Shown one piece after another: positions 10,302 through 22,863 of a stretch of 64,000 bases of DNA (positions are counted from its first letter, which is position 1; each line of letters opens with the position of its first letter). Made by a program: the position numbers and the translations under genes. Source of the DNA: Oreohelix idahoensis (Eukaryota; Mollusca; Gastropoda; Stylommatophora; Oreohelicidae); assembly GCA_024509875.1 (NCBI GenBank), contig JAMPIV010018977.1, forward strand, positions 248,001 to 312,000, written 5' to 3'. A model generated the notes under the pieces. That model had not been told where the DNA came from. It saw nothing but the letters and a program-made list of their open reading frames with translations, and searched no databases.

Positions 10302-11945
10302 CATGTTCCCACTTGTGGGTGTTCCCTCATGTGCTATGCTACACCTTTCTACAAAATTCTCAATGTCCCATCTTGCTTTGGGCCAATAATAATTGTGAGC
10401 CACCTTTTGAATGATGGTACCTATCTTCTCATGGTCCCCATCTGGTTTCACATGTAGGCTCCTTATTAAGTCTGCCCTATATCTTTTTGGAAGAACCAGC
10501 TGTCCGTGACCTTTGGATCTAGCTCCAGTCTTCCTATACATCAACTTGTTTTTCATGTAAAAATCTCCCTTGCCTGGAGTTGTATGACAAGTTGACAATT
10601 TTCTGAAACAAGGCTTGAGTGTTTTATCCCCAGCCTGTGCCTTCCTCATCTCTTCTGGAGTGGTATCTAACATAATATCCTCCTCCTGTCTTGAGGTCGA
10701 CCTGACCTGAAGGGTTGCCATATACACAGGTTTCCTTCTGCAACGGTCAGTGTCATGATTGTCCATCTGACAATTCTTACACCACCTTTTTCCTTGGTTG
10801 AAAGATTTTCTTTCATTATATTTCCTTTCATCGAATTGTGGGAATTTATTTTTATTGTCATACCGTGGCCTATCAAATTGGTGCTTACCTTTGTTTTGAT
10901 CCCTAGGATCAAATTTATTAAAGTTCTGTGGTGCCCTAAAGTTGTCCACCTGTTTCTTTTTATTACCTGTTACCTCTGCTTGAGCTGCTTGATACCTTTC
11001 AGCAACATTTAGCAACTCATCCAGCCTCTCTGCACCTTGTTCCATGAGAAACTTTCTCAGGTCTGGAGCCATGGACTCTCTTAGTTGCTCTATAAGGACC
11101 ATTTCCTTAAGATCTTGGGTTTTCCCCAGAGAAGTCCATTTCTCCAAGTATGTCTCTATTCGTGCAGAGAACTGGTGATAGGTTTCACCTGACAGTAGTT
11201 TAGCATTCCTAAATTTTTTCCTGTAAAACTCTGCATTCTTTTCATACCTTAACAAAAGAGCCTGCTTTAGCATGTCATAATTTTCCTGATCACCTCTGCT
11301 CATTTTTGCAAAAACTTCATAAGCTGCCCCACGAAGTCCCTGAGATAACTTTAAGCTCCACCTTTCTCTCTCTAACCCATACGTGGTAGCTAATAGTTCA
11401 TACCTATTTAGGTAGCTCTCAATATCATCGTCTTTCTCAACAAAATGATCTAAATGAAAATTCATAGCTGAGGTTGAGGCTCCTTGAGTAACCGTAGCAT
11501 CAGAGGCAAAGGGACTGGCACCATTTTCAGGAGCATGGCCTTGAAACTCAAACTCCCTTAGTCGTAATTCATGTTCCCTTTGTAATCTTTTCTCCTCCTT
11601 TTCTGCTTCCCTCTCTGCAGCTAATCTCTTCTCTTCTCTTTCTGCAGCTAATCTTTTGTCTTCTCTTTCTGCTTCCAATTTCTTAGCCTCTTTGTCAGCC
11701 TCAATCTGCAACCTCTTAGTCTCAGCCTCAGCTTGCAACCTCTTAGTCTCAGCCTCAGCTTCAAACTGTAACTTCTTAATTTCCTTGTCAGCCTCTAACT
11801 TTCTTTCGGCTTCAAACCTTCTTTCTTCACGTTCAATAAATTTGTCACATTCCGTCGTGACATAGGCAACCATAACTTGCCCATCTAATCCTAACTCTTT
11901 TGCAGTCTGAACCGCAGCAGATCGAAATTTGGCCAGGTCCGCCAT
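9897..11945 (-). CDS. Element 1 Gag fused to zinc-binding remnant and novel lysine-rich region
   Basis: This is a 682-residue ORF starting at an ATG (11945) whose N-terminus matches the Gag of element 3. Residues 36-130 are a charged, heptad-like coiled coil built from repeated EAE.KRL units. Residues 165-325 are capsid, with a segment around 236-322 (YRKKFRNAKLL, then IEQLRESMAPDLRKFL) resembling SCAN domains. A CCHC zinc knuckle lies at 389-402 (C-x2-C-x4-H-x4-C). In element 3 the protease follows here; in this copy it is cleanly absent. Residues 495-540 resemble the integrase HHCC domain (LHVKPDGDH, YYWP) but the last Cys pair is replaced by C-x3-H. Residues 549-682 are an unrecognised K/R-rich region also present in element 3. 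Confidence 0.9.
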   Translation of the reverse strand: MADLAKFRSAAVQTAKELGLDGQVMVAYVTTECDKFIEREERRFEAERKLEADKEIKKLQFEAEAETKRLQAEAETKRLQIEADKEAKKLEAEREDKRLAAEREEKRLAAEREAEKEEKRLQREHELRLREFEFQGHAPENGASPFASDATVTQGASTSAMNFHLDHFVEKDDDIESYLNRYELLATTYGLERERWSLKLSQGLRGAAYEVFAKMSRGDQENYDMLKQALLLRYEKNAEFYRKKFRNAKLLSGETYHQFSARIETYLEKWTSLGKTQDLKEMVLIEQLRESMAPDLRKFLMEQGAERLDELLNVAERYQAAQAEVTGNKKKQVDNFRAPQNFNKFDPRDQNKGKHQFDRPRYDNKNKFPQFDERKYNERKSFNQGKRWCKNCQMDNHDTDRCRRKPVYMATLQVRSTSRQEEDIMLDTTPEEMRKAQAGDKTLKPCFRKLSTCHTTPGKGDFYMKNKLMYRKTGARSKGHGQLVLPKRYRADLIRSLHVKPDGDHEKIGTIIQKVAHNYYWPKARWDIENFVERCSIAHEGTPTSGNMDQDLDTPWGKIRPNNKRKNKFDKVDQMEWEAPFHGQASLNCFTMATMRRVQKDVLPQDKPKIPQSDLNKLEEEDVGRKSLIKNFKRGESPKRKIGSGRFVNDNSGRKNHHYKASSGRDHTGAWTNRSTQLKVHM

Positions 11946-12112
11946 TGTCTATTATGTAAATTTATACAATGTCTAACCAACAATTCAATCTCTAATGGAC
12001 AACACAGGCACCGTGAGCTCAACCTTATTTAATTCCACCCAAGGATACCTTTTAATTCTTATATTCCCTGAAGTGAATTACCCCCAATATTTTTAATAGG
12101 GAAAGATTCAAA

Positions 12113-12132
12113 ATCCCAAGAGCGAGCCCCCA
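12113..12132 (-). promoter_or_regulatory. Primer binding site of element 1 (tRNA-Pro-like)
   Basis: On the minus strand, 5 nt after the 5' LTR, the sequence begins TGGGGGCTCG. That is complementary to the last ten bases of a typical animal tRNA-Pro 3' end. Complementarity weakens after that. Element 3 has a related site with the same tatat spacer. Confidence 0.7.
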
Positions 12133-12137
12133 ATATA

Positions 12138-14545
12138 TGTGGTGAAGTGGGATGTTATAAATATTTATAGGGGACTTAGTGTACTGACTGAGATCAGCTG
12201 TGAAGGTATATATATATCTAATAAGAGTAGTGTATTATATATAACCTTACTTGCTACCACATATCTATATATCTCAGTCAGAATTATTCTGGAATAGTGT
12301 GATGACTACGTTATGTGTCTAGGGTATGTGTATGATGAAGTGTAAGTCACAACAACAGACAGATAAACAATTTAATTTAATCCACTACTCTTAACAACAC
12401 TGTGACACTCACATACATATAACACTCTATGAGAATATCTTAAAGAAGTCACTCGTAACTTTTCAAATAACAATATGTATTCATTACTGGCATGAATGAA
12501 TATGTGTCCTGATTCAACTACAAGGGAACCAGGAATCACAATCAATTTAAATTACAAGTTATGTACAGAATGTATTTAATATGAATATTGTAGTGACATA
12601 TATTATTACAAATATTCTATGTGTGTCAGTTGTGTAGTAGTAAAATGAGGTAATACTGGTTTTGTTTTGTTCAAGCTCTGTTGGTATTTGTCATCATGAC
12701 TTCAATAGTTTGTCTTTAGGGACTAGTATTGGAGATGTTCACAGTTCCTGATTTTAAGACAAGTAAATTCCCCTCTTAATGTTAATTTTACAAAGTCAGT
12801 TCAAGATGAGGGGACATAATGTTGAGCTCAGCTGGCCAAGTTAGCTTATCTGGCGTGATGGCGGCAGGAAAGGACTCCTCTGCTCGAATTCTCCTCTGGG
12901 CTCTGGAGACACCTCACTGATAGCTAAAAGGACCAAGGAGTATGCTGTCCGACACTGGATTCAGCAAAGCTCTGACTAGGTGCTGCTCAGTACCATCAAG
13001 ACCACGGTCCCTGAAATCAAGAAGGATGTACCTTCTACTTCATAACTAACTTAAACTCTCTTGTTACACTGATCACAACACAGCACAAACATTGAGTTCA
13101 GAGCATTAGGCCAACTGTCAGCTTCATTTGAAATACTTTATTCCAGTATTACCCTTCTTAATGGTTACTACGCCTCTGCAATTCCAGCATTATTTCTTTC
13201 TATTCAATCATCCAGGTGTCAGTGTACTGTTTGGCCATTCCATGCCGTTTTACTTCTCTCCGACACCCTCTGTTCAGGCTGGAGCATTACAGGCTTTACC
13301 TCACGTTGGCCACTGAACTACACATATATATACAGGCATAAATCAACAATTCACATTCAATTTTCATTAAAAGATATTGAATGGTTCAAGCTTACCACAA
13401 TTCATACGAATAAACACAGATACGTTGATTAGCAATGAATTCTGGCACAAACTGGCACAAATTCCCATCTGCTTATCTTCCAGGCTTTTATTGAGCCAAA
13501 TATAAGCTGGCTTCAACGCACTGATGCTTTATCAAGCGTATTTAAACAAGTGGTTTCGAACTAACGCTCCCAAGTGTGTATATCAGCGAGTCTGACCAAT
13601 GAGCCCCGTTTCGACAAGTGTTTGAAAAAATGTTACCTTTCCCCGTTTCCCCTAACAACCAAGATAGTATTTATAGCCCGACCAATCGTGGTTAGGCTTT
13701 CATTTGTTGCGCTCCAATCAATTTGGAGTTTACATGGTAGGCTATTTCTGTAACGTAAATTTTTTTCAAACACGTTAAAAAAAAATCTTATGAGCAGAAA
13801 TGATTCCATGCTGTCAGGCATCCTCACTATTTTATTTTGGGTATAATTTATTAATTCCTGGACTATTTGCGTAACGTTTTACATATTATTTGTCAGCAAG
13901 CCCTAAGGAACCCAATTATCCAAATTTAAAAGAGCTACGTGGCTGCGTTCAAAATATGTATTTTCTACCTCCTGTTTCGAAGATGTGATGTCTGGGTACT
14001 GTTATGTTTTCAACCGTAAACCCATCTAATGTTATCTTTTCTAATAAGAGTTTGTTATGATTTATAAACCTAACTCTGGGAAAGGGTAGTGTATTTTATC
14101 ACTGTCCGTCTGAAAAACAATTAGTGCATGTAGACTTACACGCGTGATGGCAGCATTTGTGTATCGCGCGACGCATGTTGCATGCGTTCCTGATTTTCAG
14201 CCCTCCCCTCTCTCTTTATCCTTTTGTCCATCTGTTCGTTCGTTTTGGTAACGTAATATAATTAATGTTAGGATTAATTTAGGTCATTACGCAGGGCCTC
14301 TCAATGCTTTTCCAAGAAATACAGCACACGTTTCATTGAAGAAAGCGGGTAATAATACAGTAAGCTTTTATATCAACGTGAAAGCATTACAATTTGCAGA
14401 CGTAGCAGAAAACAAGGGGGATTTCGAGTACATTCTCTGTGACAGCACTGTTATTTTTCCATTGCTCTTTTCTTTATTAATTTTATTTGTTAGGCTTCAT
14501 ATTTACCTAATAATTTATATATGTGGATTAGAATATTCCATGACA
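12138..14545 (-). repeat. Element 1 LTR (5' LTR relative to transcription)
   Basis: This is the second 2,408-bp LTR, colinear with 5521-7928. In the minus-strand direction it should carry the promoter for both element ORFs. I could not assign a TATA box or polyadenylation signal confidently. Confidence 0.95.
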
Positions 14546-14550
14546 GTAAG
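14546..14550. repeat. Target-site duplication gtaag (right) of element 1
   Basis: It pairs with 5516-5520. Confidence 0.93.
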
Positions 14551-15684
14551 GCTAGATTTTGATATGGCAGTATCCAATCACTCGAAACATTTAAACAATA
14601 TTAAATATACAAAGAAATAATTTCAATCTTACCAGATTATGAATAAAGAACACAGAAATGCTAGCAAAACTCAGCTGAGCTGCTGGCTATAGTATGGCGT
14701 CCCTGAACTTCTTTCAATTTACTTCATTGGAAATCACCACACTTGAAATTTACTGTGTCTATCACTGGACAACTATTGAGGAATGGCAAAAAAGCGCGTC
14801 TGAGCGCTGATAATATGATTGTCTGTGGCCAATCAATGCCTTGTGTTTTTCAATTCAAATTTCCTACACTAAATTCATTTCAGTCATGCTTCAGTCAAGT
14901 ATGGATTTTTATCTGTTAGTCCGTCCGTCTCTACTTGCGTTTTCACAAAAAACGTACTTGGTTTTTGAACCAACCTATCCGTCCCCTCTACAAATTTTGT
15001 CTTTAAAGTTATTTTTAGCCACAGCTCCCACCAATTCCCCTTCTCTTTCATTCTAACTAGATTTGGACCCTTGAGTCTTCAAGGTCGCGTTTTTTGTGCA
15101 AATTAGTGACATGTTTGATTCAATGCAGTCTGTTGCTGATGTGAACAACACAGTCTTTTGTCAATGTCTTCATTATTATCTATCCGTCTGTATAAATAAA
15201 AGCATATTATTTCACTGCTCAGAATGGGCCATCCGGCCAGCTAATTTTTATATTCCTAACATTAGTATTAAGAAAAAGTTACTTTTTTAATTTTGTAATA
15301 TTTCAAGCATCTGCGTTGTAATGCTTTTGCCGCTGAATTCAAATAAAAGGCTTGGTATCGCATAAGCGTCCCTTTCCGTACCTCGTGTCAATTTGGGGAC
15401 GTGAATTTTTCCTTCCCCCCCCCCCCCCCCCCCCCCAATTGCGTCTCCTTAGCCTTGCTAGTCTCACGCAATTTTTCAGTCATATTTTTTCCTTTTTGAT
15501 CCGCCGTTCTCATCCCGTCAAATGGTAACCGTTTTGACTTCCCGTCTAGCAAGTCAATTTTTATGGAGGGTGATGACCCGCGGCGTGGGCGATCATGCCT
15601 TCTAGTAACTTACGCATTCTTTTTATCCCTACATTTTATACTTTGGAGATATTTTTACGTTGTATCACTGTTAATTTTATGACA
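14551..15684 (-). mobile_element. Solo LTR of the element-3 family, right segment
   Basis: From about 14630 to 15684 this is the inverted equivalent of 48006 to about 49070, ending ...attttatgaca, the mirror of the tgtcataaaatt start of element 3. It carries a poly-C run at 15415-15436 where element 3's 5' LTR has poly-G. About 80 bp next to the element-1 TSD has no counterpart in element 3. With 4327-5515 it forms one LTR bounded by gttat. Confidence 0.83.
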
Positions 15685-15689
15685 GTTAT
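15685..15689. repeat. Target-site duplication gttat (right)
   Basis: It pairs with 4322-4326 across 11.4 kb, showing that element 1 landed inside a pre-existing solo LTR. Confidence 0.85.
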
Positions 15690-17235
15690 CAGGCGGCCTC
15701 TGCTTCCATTCACCACTTCATCTTCCTCATACTTTTTACCATCCTGAGAGTTAATTTTAACCCCAGTCACCCGCTTTTGCAGTGGTGGTTCATGTGTCAA
15801 GTTATTCGTAATGATGAGATTGTCAGCTCCATATGCAACTGTACATCCATAAGCAAGTTATACATGTAAAAAATGCAAACATAAAATGATAAAATGTACA
15901 TATTACAACTTACCCCGAGTTTTTCGAGCGAACACAGACGTTTTGCACAGGATTTGTCCGAATATTGTCGGGCACCTAATTTAAGATGCCGTCTATTTCA
16001 GGTGAGTTAAGTGTCTAACTGAGTGCACTTGAAGTAGGATCCTAGAACTTAAGGCGCAAAGTGATGTCTCTGGGGTTACTCTCTTCTAATCTTAGAATTC
16101 ACGTCCTATGGCCTGTCCTATATTTGGGTCATGATATTCCGTGTTCTTGGTTGTCTATGATACCCTCTCGAAGCGATAGGAAATCACTTAAGTAATCTTA
16201 CAACGCTGTGACACATAAGCGAAGTTGTCTGCCTAAGCGCCCAGGTTGCTATTTAGAGAAGACGTCCAATCAGGAGCAGTCTATCTTAACATCGCAAAAG
16301 CCAAATAAATTGAAAATAGGAGTCTGATTGTAGTAGGCATCGATTCCCCACTACCTTCCTCTCGTGTAGAACATTCCTACATTGCAACATAAGATGTGAT
16401 TTTCAAACTCGATAACCATATACATCTTGCGTCTTCTGTTTCGCCTGCCATGTTTACAAACTCACTCCTTCACAGATCTATAGCTGATAATATCTTCCAA
16501 GATGTTATTTTCTTGTAATTGTCTATCACAACAAAGTCCATCTGTCGGAAGTATTATAGCACTGTCCGTGCCTTAATCATTACCAAAATTGTCATCGACG
16601 GGGTATTTGGGCACGTCATGTTTGCAAACTAGCAGCTTATTATGCGACAAAATGGTTTCATGTATTTTTCCCGACAAAAAGTCTGGGTTAATAATAGAAA
16701 TGTGGTCCTGTGTAGACGTTTACTCCGTCTGGAGCTGGTGATATGCGAAAGTCAGTATGGCAAGTTAGCTCCTTCGCTACGCGTCGCCGATAACAAAGGA
16801 TAAAATAACCAGGAGAGAGTGGTGGGTAAGAAGTGTGACAAGATGTGATAAGATAACCTTGAAAAATGATAGCGAACACAGGAAATACTTGAAGAATTAT
16901 CACGTAAAAGGAATGAAGACACACAAAATAAATAACGAACGTATTTCGTGATAGGTACCAATACGGCTAATTGAAGATTAATATGAAATAAAGAAATCCA
17001 CATTATGCCGCGATATTACAAATAAGCCAAAATCACGAATGAGATCCGATGTTAGAAATGGTGCATGTGGCACGTCAAGAGCAGAGATGCTGACAGGGGC
17101 AAATGAAAAACCGCGACACAAATACAAGTGTATCAGTGTTCAAGAACAAAGAAGCCATTCGTAATAAAAATTGACGAGCACAAAAAGTGTGCATGAATGT
17201 GCATGAATGTGCTGGGAAGTACATACTCAGGAGAG
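15690..17235. other. No recognisable feature
   Basis: Apparently unique AT-rich sequence. The minus-strand frames at 16688-17003 are short, overlapping and without recognisable protein motifs. Confidence 0.5.
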
Positions 17236-17606
17236 AGACCATCAGCCACGGAGAATAGTGGAGATGGAGCACATTTGAGGCACAGTCATTGAGGAGAATA
17301 GTGGAGATGGAGCACATTTGAGGCACAGTCATTGAGGAGAATAGTGGAGATGGAGCACATTTGAGGCAGAGTCATCGAGGAGGATAGTGGTGATAGTGCA
17401 TCTTTGAGGCACAGTCATTGAGGAGAATAGTGGAGTTGTAATGTCTTTGAGGCATAGTCACTGAGGAGGATAGTGGAGTTGTAATGTCTTTGAGGCTAAG
17501 TCATTGAGGAGAATAGTGGAGATGGAGCGTATTTGAAGCAGATTCATTGAGGAGAATTGTGGAGATAGCGTCTGTGAGGCAGAGTCATTGAGGCGAATCG
17601 TGGAAC
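17236..17606. repeat. Minisatellite, about 43-bp unit, roughly nine imperfect copies
   Basis: The unit contains attgaggagaatagtgga and ttgaggcacagtc and recurs every 43 bp with substitutions and small length changes. The first three copies are nearly identical; later ones diverge. Confidence 0.85.
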
Positions 17607-18359
17607 ATACCTTTATTTGAATTATTTATTTACTGTTTGTAAGCCTCTGGTTTCCCTATTTATTTATTGGAATATTTCAATATGATAATACAAATATTTA
17701 CCATACCCCCTTGATAAGTTTCTCGTACATACAGTACGGACCACGGGGGAGGAAGGGGGGAGCGCCATCACGAGATCTCATACCACCTTGAAAAATCCCT
17801 GGGACCGGCTGTGCCTCATAGGCATATGTCATGCTCGTTTTCCTACCAAAGAAGGTCATAAATATTCCGTTCTTGTAAAACTGATATAGGAGTTATTTTA
17901 GTGCCACATTACGCTAATGATGCATGTCCTTTCGGAAATGTCTTGACATCTCCCATCTTGTCTTCTGCCGATAGCTATGTATGCTTGTTAGCCTGGCTCG
18001 GATATTTGAATCAGCCGCTCATTACCTCGGCATAATCATTTACTCTTCTACTATGAAAACAAAAGAAAAACTAACGAACAAACACAACAGAGAAAAAACG
18101 AATACTTTTATCATAAATGTTTATATACTTTAATTGGACTTATTAATGTTGTTAAGACTGATAAGGATTCTGAAAGAACGTGCTTTGTAATTAGTGTTTT
18201 AAGTTATTTTGTGTTTGAAAACAAAATACAGAAAAATAAACAGTACTGAATACCAACTGCTAACTGGAAGGTTGAATAATGGAAACAATTTTGAAGACTA
18301 ATAAGAGGAAAGAAAATTCTATTTACGCAAAAATATCTTGAAGAATCACAAAGATGACG
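17607..18359. other. No recognisable feature
   Basis: AT-rich sequence with no long open frame and no recognised element. Confidence 0.5.
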
Positions 18360-18360
18360 A

Positions 18361-18440
<80 letters not shown>

Positions 18441-18445
18441 AAAAA
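18360..18445. repeat. (GAAA)n microsatellite
   Basis: About 20 perfect tetranucleotide units. The poly-FLSF frame on the minus strand is an artefact of the repeat. The interval 18446-19196 shows no recognisable feature. Confidence 0.97.
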
Positions 18446-19193
18446 CAGGAATTAGGACAAAACCAGATTTCAAATTTTTCCTCAGTTTTAATCTCGCTGA
18501 CAGATAAATAATATAATGCGTAACTTATTTTAACAAAAGTTCCATTTTTTGCGAGTGCGCGTACGCGTGTGTGAGCGAGCGAGTGTGTTTAGTCAAAGCT
18601 TCACAACTGTACGTGACCTGTGAGTCAGGAAATGTTGAAAGCCCAGTTCTAATTGAATGCCATCTTTACATTTTAAGACTGGTTTTCCGAGATCAGCGAC
18701 AAAGGTCCCAGAGATGGACTGACTATAAGAAATGTAGTCTTAGAACGTTAACGATTACAGTCTGATTCATAGAACATTCGTTTCTAACGCTCGCTCTGCG
18801 GTTCCATTATCGACGAATGAAAAGAGAGCTACTCTGGACATATTAGTAGAGCCGATGTGGATATTCTAATGTTGACAGAACCGGTGTAGACCATCAGTAA
18901 TTACCAGAACCAATGTGGACATTATTTCACTGAGACAACCGGTGAAGACATTCTTAATTGCCTGATCAGAATGTTATTCTAGTATGTCACAGAGATTGCA
19001 AAATATTCTATTTATGTTACTTATTCACAGAATTGGGAAAGTCTGGAACTAATTATAAAATATTTACTTAGCATGCCCCTTTATAACCACCAAGAAGACT
19101 TTCATACATGCGTGCTTGCCTATAATAGAAAAAATTAAAATGGTGTGACAAGGTCACGTTAATGTGTAAAACTGATTCAATACAGTTGTATTT

Positions 19194-20209
<1,016 letters not shown>

Positions 20210-21391
20210 CCGTACCTGGTTAACAGCAGCTCCCTAATTTATTTACTTACACTATACATTAAGAGAACCTGTTGATAGCATTTCAAGGCAGTCATCGTTC
20301 TGGAATCACCATGGTAACAGAAGTATTGGCGGACCAAAGAACACAAGGCAAAAAGAACTGAAGATAGAAATGAAAATGATGATGAATGTACGGAAAGGCA
20401 CCATGGAACAGGACAGTAGAACGTGGCATGTGCTTGTTGAAGGCCCATTTTCCTAGGGAAGCTAAAGGATATTGATTGATTGATTTATGCCTTTCTATCT
20501 AATAATATTAGCACATGGTATTGTCCAGTCACGAATATAATTTTTAGAATTGAAATCTTTACTCTCAACAATACATGAACGATAATAGCATTTTTTTCCA
20601 TTTTTAAAATCTGCCAGTCAACGATAATTCCAAACATTTTGGATAGAAAAAGATATCGCATTTGAAAATGCAAATTTAAGTTTGAAGGCAGACGGTTAAG
20701 TTTGAAAATAAAATTTAAGGGCACGTTTGAAGTCAGACGGGTAAGAGTGCAACGACTTATATAGAATGGGAAACAAACATCAAATGAATGAGAACTGGGG
20801 GTATGCTGGAGTGAATCATCGACTAAAAGGAGTTTTTAAATGTGCTGATCCATTCCAGTTAAGAGATGTAGAAATGGCCTTTGATCTAATCTGATCGTAC
20901 CTAACATCCTGTAAAAAATAAGAAAGCGCTGATGAAAATCTCTTGCGGCCTCGTCCTTGACGACATTAAAACTCTCAACCACTCAGCTCGGTGGCAGGAG
21001 ATGCAAATACTCGTACATGTTGAGGCTAAAGTGGCTCTCGGGACAGATTATCCGCAGGGAGAAGTGGATAACTGAGAAAACGTGGTCACTGTTTGGAGAA
21101 GGGTATCACATAATGTGTATAAACGTGCTATTGGGGCTCAAAAGTGAATCCTCTGAGCCATCTAGAAGTCAACATCAGGAAAATTAAAAGGAAACATGAA
21201 ACGCCACAAAGTGTATTCCCTTCCGGACTTTCTTCTTTCACAAGAAGTGCATTAAAGCTGCTTTGAAGTTTGACAAACCTCGGAGTTCGTGTCCGTCCAA
21301 TAAGATATTTGTTTTAAAATCGAATTTGCCTCCCTTTGGCGTGGCATGCGTCATTGAACCTAGACATAGTGTCCGCCGTCGTCGTCTTGGT

Positions 21392-22819
21392 GGTGATGGT
21401 GCTAGTAGTAATAGTAGTAGTAGTAACGGTGGTAGCAGCAATCGTAGTAGCAGTAGTTGTAGTGGTAGTAATTGTGGTGGGGGTAGCAGTAATAGTAGCA
21501 GCTGTAGTTGTAGTATTAGTGGTGGTGGTAGCATTAATAGTAGTTGTAGTAATAGTGGTAGCAGTAATATTAGTAGCAGTAGTTGTACTGGTAGTAATAG
21601 TGGTGGTGGTAGCAGTAGCAGTAGTTGTACTGGTAGTAATAGTGGTGGTGGTAGCATTAATAGTAGGTGTAGTAATAGTGGTGGTGGTAGCAGTAATATT
21701 AGTAGCAGTAGTTGTAGTGGTAGTAATAGTGGTGGTGGTAGCAGTAATAGTAGTGGCAGTAGTTGTACTGGTAGTAATAGTGGTGGCTGTAGCAGTAATA
21801 GTGGTAGCAGTAGTATTAATAATAGTAGTGGTGGTAGCAGTTATATTAGTAGCAGTAGTAGTAATGACAGTAGTGGTGGTAGTAGTGTAATAGTAGTATC
21901 AGCAGTTAGTAATAGTTGTGGTGGTAGCAGTAATAGTAGAAGTAGTAGTAGTAGTGGTGGTGATAGTAGAAATAGAAGTAGCATTAGTTGTAGTAATAGT
22001 GGTGGTAGTTGCAGTAATAGTTGGTGGTGGTAGCAGTAATAGTAGTAGTAGTAGCAGTAGTGGTGGTGGTGATAGTAGTAATAGAAATAGCATTAGTCGT
22101 AGTAATAATGGTGGTAGTTGCAGTAATAGTTGGTGGTGGTAGCAGTAATAGTAGCAGTAGTAGCAGTAATAGTGGTGGTGATAGTAATAATAGTAGTAGC
22201 AATAGTCATAGTAATAGCGGTGGTAGTAGCAATAATAGTTTGTGATGGTTGCAGTAATTGTAGTAGCAGTAGTAGTTGTGGTAACAATAGCGATGGTGAT
22301 AGTAGTAGTAATAGTGGTGGTGGTTGTAGTAATAATAGTAGCAATAGTAGTTGTGGAAGTAATAGTGGTGGTGATAGTAGTAGTAATAGTGGTGGTGGTA
22401 GTAGTAGTAATAGTAGTAGCAATAGTAGTTCTGGTAGTAATAGTGATGGCTGAAGCAGTAATAGTGGTAGCAGTAGTATTAATAAAAGTAGTGGTGGTAG
22501 CAGTAATATTAGTTGCAGTAGTAGTAATGACAGTAGTGGTGGTAGTAGTAATAGTAGTATCAGCAATTAGTAATAGTTGTGGTAGTAGCAGTAATAGTAG
22601 TAGCAGTAGTTGTACTGGTAGTAATAGTGGTGGCTGTAGCAGTAATAGTGGTAGCAGTAGTATTAATAATAGTAGTGGTGGTAGCAGTAATATTAGTAGC
22701 AGTAGTAGTAATGACAGTAGTGGTGGTAGTTATCAGCAGTTAGTAATAGTTGTGGTGGTAGCAGTAATAGTAGAAGTAGTAGTAATAGTGGTGGTGATAG
22801 TAGACATAGAAGTAGCATT
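21392..22819. repeat. Degenerate trinucleotide tract (AGT/GGT/AAT), left part
   Basis: About 1.4 kb of interrupted RGT-type triplets. The pattern gives long Ser/Gly/Asn, Val/Ile and Leu/Pro open frames on both strands, none of which looks like a protein. The last 11 bp (22809-22819, gaagtagcatt) is the target-site duplication of LINE L-b. The tract resumes at 35548. Confidence 0.92.
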
Positions 22820-22863
22820 CTTCTTCTTCTTCTTTGATCCTTAGCCGCCGACCGTCAAAGCAG

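Larger units (their letters stand above)
5521..14545 (-). mobile_element. Element 1: young Gmr1-like Ty3/gypsy LTR retrotransposon lacking PR and IN core
   Basis: The element is 9,025 bp with two 2,408-bp LTRs, TG...CA ends, a 5-bp TSD, a PBS and a PPT. Its 4.2-kb interior carries two uninterrupted ORFs. The domain order on the minus strand is capsid (SCAN-like), zinc knuckle, degenerate integrase zinc-binding domain, novel lysine-rich region, integrase C-terminal GPY/F region, RT, RNase H. The LTRs differ by roughly 13 substitutions and no net length change, so insertion was recent. No protease motif and no integrase DDE core are present and there is no room for them elsewhere, so I infer it moves in trans. 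Confidence 0.93.

Noticed and set aside
7996..11945. An active host gene encoding a Gag/Pol-like domesticated protein.
   Set aside because: The ORFs lie between two near-identical LTRs with PBS, PPT and TSD, so they belong to a recent retrotransposon.
5521..14545. An endogenous retrovirus with env.
   Set aside because: After RNase H only about 65 bp remains before the PPT and LTR; no envelope-like frame exists in elements 1, 2 or 3.
21238..22844. Long Ser/Gly, Val/Ile and Leu/Pro-rich open frames (for example 21263-22033 and 22093-22566).
   Set aside because: They are translations of a degenerate trinucleotide tract open in several frames on both strands.
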